DNA from: Heloderma charlesbogerti | Taxonomy: Eukaryota > Chordata > Lepidosauria > Squamata > Helodermatidae | DNA length: 64,000 bases | Reading direction: 5' to 3' | Assembly: GCA_026122225.1 (NCBI GenBank) | Contig: JANEZZ010000519.1 | Coordinates: forward strand, 558,001-622,000 | Shown here: positions 32,295 through 43,090 of the stretch, one piece after another | How positions within the stretch are numbered: position 1 is the first letter of the stretch | Layout of the letters: each line of letters starts with the position of its first letter | Position numbers and translations under genes: made by a program | Notes under the pieces: generated by a model | Database searches by the model: none | Seen by the model: the letters and a program-made list of their open reading frames with translations, nothing else | Told to the model about the DNA's origin: nothing

Positions 32295-32420
32295 TTCAGC
32301 TTCTATAAGAACATAATAATAGCCCTACAGACCAAAAGCCTGTCCAGTCCAGCATCCTGTTTCCTATAACGGCCAAGTGAAGTCACTGAATGGGATCCAC
32401 AATCCACAGATCTGAGCAGG
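32295..32420. repeat. Interspersed repeat shared with 59.4 kb
   Basis: AAGAACATAATAATAGCCCT, GTCCAGTCCAGCATCCTGTT and a GGCCAA block correspond to 59405-59545 (AAGAAGAGCCTG, TTAGTCCAGCATGCTGTTTC, ATGGCCAATCAG). The family is common in reptile DNA as I recall it. The class is uncertain. Confidence 0.55.
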
Positions 32421-33370
32421 AGGAGAAAGGGATAAAGCATATGGCAGTTAAGTTGTACCTCTGACTCTAAACCAAAACAAAATATTGTGTTCATACATAG
32501 GTCTTTGTAAGATCTTCAGGTTCTCAGTTCAATTCTTGAAATGGTGATGTGGTAGAGGGGACCATCAGTGTTCAGAAAGCCATCCTAGGAAAGGAATGAT
32601 ACCTATGCTGTAGTCCTCAAGGAAATGTCCTTTATTGGGGGATCCAAAAGGTGGCAACCTTATTCTGCTTTGAACCTTTTCATTCCTATTCTCTGTTCCT
32701 TAGGGCTGCTCTCAGGAAATGCCTCTGTTAAAAACAGAGGTTATCTGTGCAACATGACTCTTCAAATACAGGTGATTAAAGCTTTAGACCACCTGAAAGA
32801 AATTGCTACCGAAAAGGCAATGGCCCCTCCCCGCCTTTAAACTTCCATTATCACAGCTGTCACTTGGGAAGGCTGTGGCTTGGAAGACTTTTGCAATGCA
32901 TCTTATCCTCCATCTAACTGATGGGGTGGTTTAGTTTGCCTTAGGCTTTTAGGGGCTAATTCATCTGGAAAGATATGCTCTAGTCTGTGTGGAAACTCAT
33001 CCAGGCAGGAAGAAATAGTAATTCCTTTGCTTATTGATTGACAGCAGGCCTGTAATTGGCACTCTACAAGCAAGCATTCCTTTGGGTTGTTCTGCCCCCA
33101 AATCTGATAGATGACATCCTGTGTGTGTTTTCCCACAGGACACAATTTTCCCTTGCTCTGGTGCTCTTAAGAGCCTACGGACTCTTTGGAGAAACATCTT
33201 GAAACACTATAGTCAGTGCTCTTTTAGGGAAGAAGGACAAGGAGGAAATAGGGTGGGAAACCCCTTAGCTCTGCCATTCAGGGCAGATTTAAAGGTGTCA
33301 GTCTCTGAGTTGCAATCTGGCAATCTTTATTTGCAAAGCTACTTCTTTTTACATTTTTAGAGTTTAATGT
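32421..33370. other. No gene recognised
   Basis: A frame at 33121-33360 follows a TTTTCCCACAG acceptor-like string but has no recognisable domain or donor. I do not call it an exon. Confidence 0.4.
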
Positions 33371-33457
33371 TATGTTTTACTTTCTGTTGTGACCCATCTT
33401 GAGTCCTTGCATCCTAATAAATACCTAAAGTTGTCGTCATCATCATCATCATCATCA
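33371..33457 (+). repeat. LINE-like 3' tail with (ATC)n
   Basis: GACCCATCTTGAGTCCTTGC followed by CTAATAAATACC and (TCA)n at about 33437-33457 resembles the 'CCTTGAGTCC...AATAAA...(ATT)n' tail of L2-like elements. Confidence 0.5.
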
Positions 33458-34277
33458 AAACATTGCCTAAAAATTCTGCTAAACAATTGAATCATTTGGG
33501 ATGTTTTAGCTTAGCAGCCAGAAGAGTTTTTGCTTTTCCACAACTGCATGCAAACCTTCTTACAACAATTACTGGTCATCTTTGAGCAGTGAATCCTTTT
33601 CCATGGAAGATAAATAAATACATAAATGACCAAAGTGGTCCAGATATAACAATAGTGTGAAACCTTTCTTCCACACTTAATCAGGATTAAGGAACAAACT
33701 GTACTGGAAGTTAACTGGGCAACAAATTCACTTGCGCGGTCTGAAAACGGCTCTCCATAAAGCAATATATCCATAAAGCAGTATATCAATCTCTCTCTAA
33801 CCAAAAGTTTCCCTCCCACTGATGGAGCTTCTCCTTTCCCCATTTTTAGAGATACCTTCCTGCTTCTAGAAGAGTGTCCTTTAAGATTTTTTCATTGCAC
33901 TGAAGTCTGATTACTTAATCACATCTTTTGCGATAGCATTAGAATGAACTCAAGTGGAAAGTTTTCATCATGCAGCAACTTGAGAACTGGAGACTGCCCA
34001 GCTGCATGCAATCTGTTGTTATCAAGGAGTGGGGACCAGTTACAAATCTGTTCTCACTGCCATAAGCCAGCAGCTGTGCACGGGCCTGTTTGTTCTGTAG
34101 GTTAGGCTACCAATGGAATCTCTGTGATGACTCCAGGTTGCACAGGTGTCTCCTGGTTGACTTGCAATATCCATATCTGATTGAAATAAGTGGCACACTT
34201 CCTTGCAACTGGACCACACAACTTGTATACCCAACTTTTTATCCAGGCTACTACAGAATATTGTTTTCATAATTCAT
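33458..34277. other. No gene or repeat recognised
   Basis: Frames on the minus strand at 33.5-33.84 kb and near 34.1 kb have no recognisable domain. Confidence 0.4.
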
Positions 34278-34549
34278 GGGCAGCATCCAGTTCTGTCAGA
34301 GTACTAGCATTATTGATGTTATGCTAGTGGAAATCAATACTAGCACGATGTCATTAGCTTGCTAGGTAAAGGGGTAAAGCAGCAATTTGGTGCCAAAATT
34401 GGGCAGCAAATCACAGCACCAAAATCTGATGGCAAATCACTGTATTTTTTTCCTTTCTCTGGCAAGTGCTAATGATGTTGTGCTAACACTGGTTTATGCT
34501 AGTGCAATGTCATTAGTTCTAGTGCTGTGACAGCATTGGATACTGCTCC
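34278..34549. mobile_element. MITE, 'GCAGCATCCAG' family
   Basis: The left terminus GGGCAGCATCCAGTTCTGTC is inverted against the right terminus CAGCATTGGATACTGCTCC. The arms carry CTAGCATTATTG, ATGTCATTAGC and their complements. The related element at 35255-35465 lies 700 bp away. No target duplication was recognised. Confidence 0.7.
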
Positions 34550-34802
34550 ATAACTTAATTTCTTGGGATTTCTTTTTAGGTCTATGGAGTTGGAAGGAAA
34601 TGAACAGGTTATCCACTCTAAGTCCCAGCCTATAGTGTGTGTGTGCAACTGAAAATTAGTTAGAGTGTTGTTAATGCCAAAACAAAATGATACAGCTGAA
34701 TTCTTTGTATTTCTCAAAAAGCTCATGCTGAAATTCAAATAGGTCTCTGCATGCAAGCAAGGAAAGCCATTCTCATGTGCAGGGAAGGTGTTTGCTGGCC
34801 TC

Positions 34803-34888
34803 TTCAACTGCCTTCCTCAACTTGGTTGCCTTCAGATATGTTGGTCTACAGCTCCCAATATCCCCAGCCACGATGCCCATTTGCCTTG
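34803..34888 (+). mobile_element. Half copy of the 4537-family hairpin MITE
   Basis: CTGCCTTCCTCAACTTGG, TTGGTCTACAGCTCCCAA and CCCCAGCCACGATGCCCAT match the left arm and centre. The right arm is lost. Confidence 0.7.
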
Positions 34889-35254
34889 CAAATGGTTTTT
34901 TTTTAATTAAATTGCTCCCGAAAATAAGAGTTTTATTACACAGCTTTTGTCATCAATACCCAAATATAGCCACGCTATAAACCAAAGTTTGAGTTTTGAA
35001 ATCAGAACATAGAATTCTGAAAATGTGTCTAATAAAAGGATTGTGCATTTGTAAATTAAAAATGCTATCTCGCATGTTCATTTAAGCTTTACCTTTGACA
35101 CGGTGACTCTGGGTAGTTAGATTGTCTTCATTTTGGCTTTTACTGTAAATCCATTTTGAGCTCTAGCAAATACTCCAAAGATTGTAGTTTGAATCACAAT
35201 TTCCCCCAATTTTTGTTTGGCCAAATGAAATATCCTCCAGATTTTCTATTTTCT

Positions 35255-35465
35255 GGGTAGCATCCAGCACTGCACTACTGCTAACATACATGATTTTGCG
35301 CTAGCATAAACTATCTCTAGCGCAATGCCAATAGCACTTGGTAGTGCAATGGGTTTTCAAGAAAAGCCATCGTGCCAGCAAGTGCTATTAGCATGGACCT
35401 AGAGATAATTTACAGTAGCAGAACATCATTCATGTTAGCTGTAATGCAGTGTTGGATACCGTCCT
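35255..35465. mobile_element. MITE, 'GCAGCATCCAG' family, second copy
   Basis: The left end GGGTAGCATCCAGCACTG is inverted against the right end CAGTGTTGGATACCGTCCT. The arms pair CTAGCATAAACTATCTCTAG with CTAGAGATAATTTACAG. About 211 bp, non-coding. Confidence 0.78.
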
Positions 35466-36662
35466 ATCTATGTTGCTAGGGTACCTTGTACTCATATCGT
35501 CTGTGATGTCTACATCTCTCCCCTGTACTACTGGGTGATCCTGTTTACAGATGACAAAGGACTTCAGAATGTAATAAAAATGTTTGGACAGTTGTATTCT
35601 AGTTTTTCATCCACAGCTACTTTTACTTTTCAACAGTGATCTAATACAATTCCTTTTGCCTTCTGTTGGTATTTGTGATCATCAGGTGCATAATAAGGAG
35701 AGAAATCTGGCTAAGTTGTGGATGAAGAGGTTGAAATAAGCAACAGTTCCATGGAGAAATGAGTCTTTGATGGAACAAAAAGAGATTAACGTATGAATCC
35801 TGCAAAAACAATTCCAGACTACAAGCACCAAATATTAATGAAACAGCTCCCCTGTAATGTTCATACTGTGAGGTGGTGTCTAAATACACTATTGGAGTAT
35901 TAGTGTCATGTTTTAGGCCTCAGAACGCTGAACTCTCCAGCATATGGTTTTTATTATCATTTGGTTTTTATTATCTAATCAAAGTTACTGTGGAAGAAAA
36001 AGGTTTAAGAAAAAATATATCATTGATCTAGAAAATGTGATAAACAAATATAAAGCCCAGTAACAAATATCATTTTCTTGAAAATTCCATTATGCTTTCC
36101 ACTCCTTTGCCTCCCCCTCCTCCCCAACTTCTTCAAGATATGGTAAACATATTTTCCCCTCCATGAAAAGGACACCATTTTGATCAAGGCTTTGGCATTT
36201 CTCACAAGCCTGAAGCAATCTTTCTGTCTGCAAATAACCAAGGACATTATCTTCAAAGACAGACAGAGCACTCCCACACAGAACAAACCCCATGGTTGTG
36301 TCCAGTCCCTAAGTGAATGAACTGCATACAGCTGAATGTAGTGCCAGGATTTGTGAGTTCTCAGCATATTGGTGTTCTCAACAGAATGTCAGCATATTTG
36401 GAACTGCTTTTGGAGTCTGGATGTGGCTGAGCTTCAAGAATCGGTGTGAGAGAACCAATGTTTTGTATTGACTTAAATAAGCATACGGTGGTGCCTGGAT
36501 TGGGTCCCTGTGGTTTTAACTCTTTGCCAGGAACATTTGCCAAGCACATTTATGTTCTATTGATTTCAATAGGAGATTTAAGTGTAGTTATAACTTTCTG
36601 CCATTGAAATCAATGAGCTGAGCTTGGGTAGCACTGTGTCCAGAAGTCGATATTTGACATCA
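35466..36662. other. No gene recognised
   Basis: A 115-codon minus-strand frame at 36020-36367 overlaps another in a second register. It shows no signal, domain or codon bias, so I treat it as chance. Confidence 0.4.
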
Positions 36663-36908
36663 TTTATTTATTTATTTATTGCATTTATACCCCGCCTTTT
36701 TTCTTCTTGCAAGGAACTCAAGGAGGCTTACATTATCAACCTCCTCTCCATTTTATCCTCACAACAACAACCCTGTGGGGTGGGGTGGGCTGAGAGTCTG
36801 TGCCTGGCCCAAAGTCACCCAGTGAGCTTCCATGGCCGAGTGGGGACTAGAACCCGGATCTCCCATGTTCCAGTCCAACACTCTTGCCACTACACCACAC
36901 TGGCTCTC
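36663..36908 (-). mobile_element. tRNA-derived SINE with L2-like tail
   Basis: On the minus strand it begins with a pol III promoter: an A-box-like GTGGTGTAGTGGCAAGAGTG, then a B box GGGTTCTAGTCCCC. It continues with TCACTGGGTGACTTTGGGCC, CACAGGGTTGTTGTTGTGAG and TTGAGTTCCTTGCAAG, and ends in (AAAT)n. It is close to the copy at 59686. Structurally it is like the tRNA-headed SINEs described from squamates. Confidence 0.88.
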
Positions 36909-36989
36909 TGCTCCATGTGATTTCATTGTCTCAGTGTGGCAGTTAATCTGAGTTGAGGTTTATGCCAAGTCTTGAACTAGAAAAGGTGA

Positions 36990-37165
36990 CATAATAATAC
37001 AGGAAGTGTCCATTCATGGAGGATAAGGCTATCAATGGCTACTAGTCATGATGGCTATAGATAACCTCCAGCATCAGAGGCGGTATGCCTCTGTATACCA
37101 GTTGCTGGGGAAGGCGACCAGGAGGGTTGGCCACTGTGAGAACAGGATAGGCCTCTGGTCTAATT
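36990..37165. repeat. Interspersed repeat, opposite-strand part of the 59.4 kb family
   Basis: GCTATCAATGGCTACTAGTC, ATGATGGCTATAGATAACC, GAGGCGGTATGCCTCTG, CCAGTTGCTGGGGAA and GAACAGGATAGG run in fixed order, as I recall from a common reptile repeat. The repeat class is unknown to me. Confidence 0.5.
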
Positions 37166-37560
37166 CATCATGGTCCTTCTTATGATGACAAAATTCAAGC
37201 TCCATGCAGGTTTTGGAAACACATAATAGGTTTATTAACAGGGTTATATACAGCTCCCTGGCAGGTCCCTTAATACAGGCCTTCAGTGGGGTTTTCTAGG
37301 CCAAGGGAAGAGATGAAAGGGGGAATCTGGTTATACTTAAGAAAACACTGTATAGTTAATGCACTGTGCCTAAACACAACACAAAGTGCTTCTGGTTCTG
37401 TGCTGAATGTCTTGCCCTCACTAGCAAGTAATCGCAGGTAGTCTCCACATATCTGGGATTAGGGAGAAAGAGCTTCCTTAGCAGTGTGAATGGCTTCCAG
37501 CAAGTTGAACTCCTCAATTAAGCATTGTGTGCATGTACCTAGAACCTTGCAGACACTGGG

Positions 37561-37696
37561 CATGCTGGGCAAGTGGTAGCTTTCCAGATGTTGTTAGATT
37601 GCAACTCCATCTTCCCTCACCATTGACTATGCTGGCTAGGGCTGATGGGAGTTGCAGTCCAACAACATCTGGAGGGCCACAACTTGCTCACCCCTG
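37561..37696. mobile_element. Hairpin MITE of the 4537 family, diverged
   Basis: TAGATTGCAACTCC and GGAGTTGCAGTCCAACAACA are inverted around CATTGACTATGCTGGCTAGG. The right end is CAACTTGCTCACCCCTG, directly followed by CTTTAAAG. The left end is too decayed to show a partner. Confidence 0.75.
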
Positions 37697-38352
37697 CTTT
37701 AAAGTCTTAGCATCAGCATTGCCTGCCAGCAACCTCACTGTATGCTCCAAAATCCACCACTGGTCTAAATGTGAGAGCATCTCTTCTTGAAACCATATAC
37801 ATCCAAAGCAGTAGCATCCAGAAATATGTGCGAGGTATTTTATCCTCTTACAACAATGATAGATGAAATTAATGTATTTTAATACATGATCACTGGTCTA
37901 AATGATTGTGTGTGTGTGTGTGAATAATTTCGTACCTGTCTCCAAAACTGAAGCTATCATATGAGAGTTCCAAATGAAAGCATGCATGTTTTCTGTGAAA
38001 TAAAGTATAGGTAGCATTTATTGATTATGCAGTATAACTAATGTCGCAATAAACAATGGCCCCAGTAACAACCGCTTTTTCACCAGAGTCTCCTACAAAT
38101 GGAGTTGGTTTGACAGTATTGTGCAACAAAGCATTTTGTTTTCTTCCACGTGTTAGCTTTGCTTGCGGGGAATGCTGAGCATAGAATGAAAGTGATCAAG
38201 GCTCGTACAATGAACATGAGGCACCCAGATGTGCCATGACAGTAGATCATCACAGGATGTTGTTTGTACAATGGACAATATGTGTCAAGACGCTGCCAGT
38301 CCTGTGTGGTTTTACATCCAAGATGTCCTCACATGTACTCATCCAGAAAGAC
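37697..38352. other. No gene recognised; (GT)n near 37909
   Basis: Unique-looking sequence with a short GT tract. Confidence 0.4.
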
Positions 38353-38427
38353 TAATCGGACTTATGGTCTTAAAGCGTGATCCTATGCATGTTTAGACAG
38401 AGAAAAGGCCTACAACTCCCAGCACTA
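38353..38427 (+). mobile_element. 'CAATCCTAT' MITE fragment in a 75-bp duplicated block
   Basis: GGACTTATGGTCTTAAAGCG, then TGATCCTATGCATGTTTAGA and AAAGGCCTACAACTCCCAGC. The same text, with a few changes, recurs at 38675-38749. The shared block begins upstream of the usual family start. Confidence 0.7.
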
Positions 38428-38674
38428 CAAGCTGATTCTTCCAATCCAGCTGTAAAATGCCAAGTAGAAGACCTTGGACATAATTACTCTTGCTATACTT
38501 TGACTCTCCATTTTGTTTGCAGAACCATCATTTTGTTGTTCGCCTGTTGGTCAGACAGAATGCAGGGAGAATGGAATACCTGTTTCCTAACAGATAGGTG
38601 TGCTGCACAATTTATCCTGGTTCCTTTGAGTTCCACCCTAGGTAGGCCGTTTTTCATAAGAGGTCTTTAAAAAA

Positions 38675-38780
38675 TTGGACTTATGGTCTTACAGCGCAAT
38701 CCTATGCATGTTTAGACAAAGAAAAGGCCTACAACTCTCAGCATTCCCCAGCCAGCCATGCAATCCTATGATTGCGCCCT
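38675..38780 (+). mobile_element. 'CAATCCTAT' MITE, second copy of the block
   Basis: GGACTTATGGTCTTACAGCG, CAATCCTATGCATGTTTAGA, then CCCCAGCCAGCCATGCAATC and GATTGCGCCCTTACAGC. The right arm is mostly deleted but keeps the terminal inverted bases. Confidence 0.72.
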
Positions 38781-38833
38781 TACAGCAGCAATCCGACAGC
38801 TAGGATTAAGGTTAACATTAAGATTAAGATACA

Positions 38834-38887
38834 GGTTAACTGTAGGATTGTAGGATTGCTACAATCCTAGCAATCCTACAGTTAACC
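38834..38887. repeat. Hairpin with 25-bp arms, 3-nt loop
   Basis: GGTTAACTGTAGGATTG, extended by TAGGATTG, pairs with CAATCCTAGCAATCCTACAG and the following TTAACC across a CTA loop. It lies just right of the CAATCCTAT fragment and may derive from the same fold-back activity. Confidence 0.85.
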
Positions 38888-39309
38888 CATGTGCTTAATG
38901 TGATCCTATGTTTGCACTGTCTAATAGTAATGTCACTGCAGACTATATTCATACCTCCCTCCACACATTTTGCAGGAAAGTCAAAATGTGCCAGTACCAG
39001 CAACTCCAGATTGTGCAGCTGGAGTTTATTTTTGAAATGATAAAAAGCATTCAGCGTATTTATTTAGCTTGCATAAATTCTGGAATTTGCTTTTCTATGG
39101 GATTTCAAACGTATCCCCCTCTCTCAAGGAATGGAGTGCCCATGGTCAATGTGGTGGCAGTGCTGGGCAAAAGGTGGTATGCATGTGTGTGTCTGTGTGG
39201 GGGGGATAACTTGGGGGGAGGCAGGGATACACTTTTTTTTTTTTTTAAAGCTGCTATGATATGAGGCTTAATATAGAGAAACAACTCATCACATTATAAA
39301 ACTTCCTTG
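38888..39309. other. No gene recognised
   Basis: A 118-codon plus frame (38908-39264) ends in a poly-T/purine tract and has no domain. Confidence 0.4.
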
Positions 39310-39372
39310 ATTCATTCATTACATTTCTATACCACCCAATAGCCAAAGCCCTCTGGGCTGTTTACAATCATT
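39310..39372 (-). repeat. L2-type 3' tail
   Basis: TTCATTACATTTCTATACCA and CCCAATAGCCAAAGCCCTCT are the reverse of the tail at 12085-12178. It is 5'-truncated. Confidence 0.75.
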
Positions 39373-40201
39373 AGACTTCAGATCATGGATGGGGAAAGCT
39401 GTATGACTGAATATTTTCATAGGCAGCATCAGGGGGTGCACCTCTCTAATACAAGTGGCTTGCTCCCAGCCCCAACATGGAGGAAAAAGCTCTTCCTCCC
39501 AGAAATGCACTTTGTCCCTTTTTTACTCCCCTATTTTTTTTCTCTTGCAACCATTTAAAATTCCTCTGTTAAAACACACACAGCCACACAGACACAAAAC
39601 TGACTGTACATAAAACACTATATGTCAAGGAGGAGACTTCAGCCCAGGCTTGTGCCTGACATGTATAGGATGGATTCTGTGTGTATATGCGTAGTAGCAT
39701 TCAGTGACGTAATTTCCCTTTATTCAGTCAATGCAACTACAGTGTTTTAGGTAAAGTACAATATTTTTCATTGAATTGAGTGAATAAAAGGGATTGCATG
39801 ATTGTCCGACGTTTATACAACACGGCACCTTCAAGTTAATAGGAAGTGTTCCTCTTAATTCAATAAGTGTGCATTTCAACCGAAACCGGGAACACCTTTG
39901 TCTGGAGGGGGGGTGGGATGTGTTTCTCCCCCTCTATGTTTGTTTTGACAAGTTTTACCTGAAATATATATAAGGGACACATAATTCTTTTCTGAAAATC
40001 ATTCTGAAAAAGGCAGGAAAAGTTAGGTACTTAAAGCAGATTTTTAAACAGCATTTCAAAGTGAAGAAAGAAGCATGTAATTAATGCCCTCTTACTGTTT
40101 GCTCTTGCACTTTAAAACAGCTGGACATTAGTGTTGACAGACAGAGTCCTTAATCTTTTTTCATGGTGTGCTCTAAGCCATATTTTTCTTCTCTCCTTTA
40201 G
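39373..40201. other. Unique sequence upstream of a candidate exon
   Basis: Few repeats are recognisable. 40150-40201 is a pyrimidine-rich tract (TTTTTCTTCTCTCCTTTAG) of splice-acceptor type. If the next entry is an exon, this is intron. Confidence 0.35.
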
Positions 40202-40284
40202 TGGCACCTGAGAAAAATCCAAAAGGCCGTCCACGGTGGTTGAAAAGGAACTGGTCCAGTGACTTTACTGCTAGAGCAACATAG
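40202..40284 (+). CDS. Candidate 3'-terminal coding exon end, unidentified
   Basis: A strong acceptor (CTTCTCTCCTTTAG, AG at 40200-40201) is followed by a short open stretch. In the frame from 40204 it reads APEKNPKGRPRWLKRNWSSD then FTARAT and TAG (40282-40284). In the frame from 40202 it reads WHLRKIQKAVHGG and TGA. An AATAAA lies at 40849. I recognise neither peptide. No other exon of such a gene is visible in the window, and a short open run after a chance acceptor is common. It is the best host-gene hint here but remains weak. Confidence 0.22.
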
Positions 40285-40848
40285 AACAGCAGCCATGGAT
40301 GCCTGAAAATCAACACTCGTATGGCCCACCTACATCCATCTTGGCAGCTGGCACTGGGTTAAAAAAACCCCCTATTCCATCTGTGTATCACTCAAGGAAT
40401 TATTTTCTGCAGGTGAAATGTGGAGGGGATTACAGAGGTGCAGTCAGTAAATGAGGAATGAAACAAGTGTAACTCTAAAAATCTACCTTGGAATCAACTT
40501 AAATGAATTATGACAGCAGATATTCAGTTTCATATGTCTGGAGTAAAATGTCCTTCATTTTCATGGTTGGTTCTTTAAAGTTGTGATTCACGTTTCATCT
40601 AAGGGTGAGACTCATTCTGTGGATGATCTTCATGCAAGAAAGCAGACCTGCCATTAACTCTGTGTATCAGATTTTTCACAGACGTCAGGCAATCTGCACA
40701 TTGTTTCACGGAGGTCAGGCAATCTGTTAGTCTATAAACTACGTACTATGGGAGGGAGGCATTGTCTCAGTAGTTTATGTTAACATGCCTGAAAGGCAGA
40801 ACCAGCTGAAGATGATGGGAGTCTTATGAAACCCTAATTTGTCTGTGA

Positions 40849-40854
40849 AATAAA
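40849..40854 (+). promoter_or_regulatory. Possible poly(A) signal
   Basis: AATAAA is followed within 10-25 bp by the G/T-containing GACTCTGGTGTGAATG. It would end a 3' UTR of about 560 bp after the candidate exon at 40202. Confidence 0.25.
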
Positions 40855-41160
40855 GCTGAGACTCTGGTGTGAATGAAACAACATTAAAAACAAACATATA
40901 GGTTTGCTCTGGAGGAGGCAATACAGATCTCCTGTCCGGCACCCCCCACAACTTGTTCAAACATCAAGGGCGTGTGTAGAGGCCTTTTCAATAGTTGTCC
41001 ATGTGTAAACACCCCCCTCCCTTCCCCATGAGATTCCCTGCTGGACTAAAATAAACCATTTGGGAAGCAAAATAAGAGCTTCCTTTACATTTGGAGAACT
41101 TTTTAATGGCTAAGATTATGTGTGTGTATTGGGGACAGGTATTGTACCTAAAATGTATAC

Positions 41161-41293
41161 CAGCCTTCCTCCAGCAGGTGCCTTCCAGAAGTGTTGGACT
41201 GCAACACCTGTCATCATCAGCCAGCAATGGCCACACTGGTTGGGCATGGCACAAGCTGGCACACATCTGGTTGTGCCAGCTTGGGAAAGGCAG
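41161..41293. mobile_element. hAT-like hairpin MITE, 133 bp, with 8-bp duplication
   Basis: The left end is CAGCCTTCCTCCAGCAGGTG and the right end is CAGCTTGGGAAAGGCAG. It is flanked by ATGTATAC (41153-41160) and ATGTATAG (41294-41301), a 7/8 match. The arms have GTGTTGGACTGCAAC; the right arm has partly decayed. Confidence 0.85.
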
Positions 41294-42230
41294 ATGTATA
41301 GATGTGGCTTATATGCGGCTGTCCTTTATTTCTGTGGCTAACCACAATGTAGACATCCCCATGCTGCCTCCACGTAAGCTGAATAAATGTATCCTATCTA
41401 AGTGTACCACATGGGTGCGTAGTAGCAAACGGGAAAGTATTTGAAAGCCTCATGTGTGCCACTTGTCAGTCCATGACCAGCTGCTGTCATGTTGTGTCTC
41501 CATGCACTGCCTTCACCACAAATGACACTTCTGGAGCATTTGGCAATGGCGTGGCACATGATGTGGCCAAAGCTATGATCCAGGATTTTCAGGAATCTCC
41601 TGCAGCTCCCATGTGCCAAAGGGATAATGGGTGTAGGCTCCAAACCAAGGCTCATATCTTTAATTCCCATTATTCGCTGGTAGCGGATCGAACTAATCTA
41701 ACTCCATTTACAGAAGACTCAGTTCAAGGGAGAAATGTAGATCTTAGCTGCTCCAATATGAAGCTCATGTTTCCCTTCATCATGGTTATTTAAACACTTC
41801 ATATTAGAACCTTGTCAAGAACAACACCGTTTCAAATTGCAGGCCTGGTCTGATGCAGCTGTTTATTCAGGAGAGTTTTAGCTTGAGCTAACTTTCTGAA
41901 CAGATTGAATTAAAACATGCAATGCTTACTCTTGGCGGGTGGGGGGGTGTTTTCAAACTTGGGTCACACTAGACGCACAAACACCCAGTTCTGTGGAAGA
42001 GAATGCATTCTTCCGTCTGCCCCGAATTCCACTCTTAAGCACCTGTACAAATCAACGTTCACCTGGATAGATATGTTTTAACTCATCCCATTGGCTCACA
42101 TTTTCTAATTACATGGCTGTTGTAAGCTCAGGTTTGAAACATTTTGCCAAGGAAAAGAAAAGGGAAACCGCTTATATTTTTTGTGGTACAGAACAGACTC
42201 TGTTCTAAGAACACAGGCCATTGGGTTGAA
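41294..42230. other. No gene recognised
   Basis: Antiparallel frames of 90-113 codons at 41398-41793 lack any domain I know. No repeat was identified. Confidence 0.35.
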
Positions 42231-42354
42231 TCCAGACTTAGTCACACTTAGAGTACAGCCACTGAAAGTCAGTGGACTTTAGTCATGACTAACTTACGTT
42301 GCATTGATTTCAATTGGTCTACTCTAAGAATGACTAAGTCTGCATTCAACACAT
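42231..42354. repeat. Hairpin repeat, 'GACTTAGTC...GACTAAGTC' type
   Basis: TTGAATCCAGACTTAGTC at the left is inverted against GACTAAGTCTGCATTCAAC at the right. Inner arms pair CTTAGAGTA with TACTCTAAG and include CACTGAAAGTCAGTGGAC. Related half-sites lie at 46804, 48505, 54834 and about 58410. Confidence 0.75.
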
Positions 42355-42683
42355 TGTTTTTAAACAATTCTATATATTAAACAGTTTTGAAATGAGAAAT
42401 CCTGAATTCTTCAAGGTGTAAAATACCAAACAGAAAATCTGCTGCCTACCCTTATGAACAAACCCCCTCTAAGTTCAAACTAGTCCAGTCTTTGCACTTA
42501 TATGTGGCTGTCCTTTATTTCAGCACATTATAAATGTGAAGATTTCTTGTCAATCCCCATTGCTGAAGTATTACTGATTCTCCAGTAGAGAAGACTGCAT
42601 ATTCCTTAGAATATGTACTCGACTATTCTTATTGCTTTGTTATTCTCTTTGGCCTGTTGCTTATTAATGTTCCCCTCTTAGCG

Positions 42684-43065
42684 AAGAATCATAGTATCAT
42701 AGAACAGGAGGGTTGGAAGGGGGCTATAAGACCATCAAGTCCAACCCAGAGTGGCTGGGTGACCAGCCAGATGGGCAATTAATTTAATAAATAAAATAAA
42801 TAAAAATACCCCACCCCCTGCTCAGTGCGGGAATCCAAGTCAGAGCATCCCTGACAGATGGCTGTCCAGCCTCATCTTGAATGCCTCCGGTGTGCAAGAG
42901 CCCACCACCTCCCTAGGTAATTGGTTCCATTGTCATATTGCTCTAACAGTCAGGAAGCTTTTCCTGATGTTCAGCCGGAATCTGGCTTCCTGTAACTTGA
43001 GCCCATTATTCCGTGTCCTGCATTCTGGGATGATCTAGAAGAGATCCTGGCCTTCCTCTCTGTGG
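42684..43065 (-). mobile_element. CR1 LINE 3' fragment with nested insertion
   Basis: The 3' tail AGAATCATAGTATCATAGAA is followed by the same sequence as the 16.8-kb CR1 (GACAGATGGCTGTCC, CTAGGTAATTGGTTCCATTG, CAGGAAGCTTTTCCTGATG). It lacks the 531-bp element, so it records the uninterrupted site. At 42748 it is broken by a short L2-type tail. Confidence 0.92.
42748..42811 (+). mobile_element. L2-type LINE 3' tail inserted in CR1
   Basis: AGAGTGGCTGGGTGACCAGC, CAGATGGGCAATTAATTTAA and (AAAT)n match the tail at 43305-43380 on the opposite strand. CR1 sequence resumes at about 42812. It is a very short 5'-truncated insertion. Confidence 0.82.
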
Positions 43066-43090
43066 CTCTGTGGATAGTGATTCTCCAGTT

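Noticed and set aside
33121..33360. Possible exon after TTTTCCCACAG
   Set aside because: The acceptor-like string is short of pyrimidines, the peptide is unrecognised, and no donor or poly(A) context supports it.
36830..36908. tRNA gene on the minus strand
   Set aside because: A and B boxes are present but no cloverleaf can be closed. The sequence continues into a SINE body and L2-like tail.
41452..41793. 113-codon frame, plus strand
   Set aside because: No recognisable family and an overlapping antiparallel frame of 90 codons. Length is within chance expectation for 64 kb.
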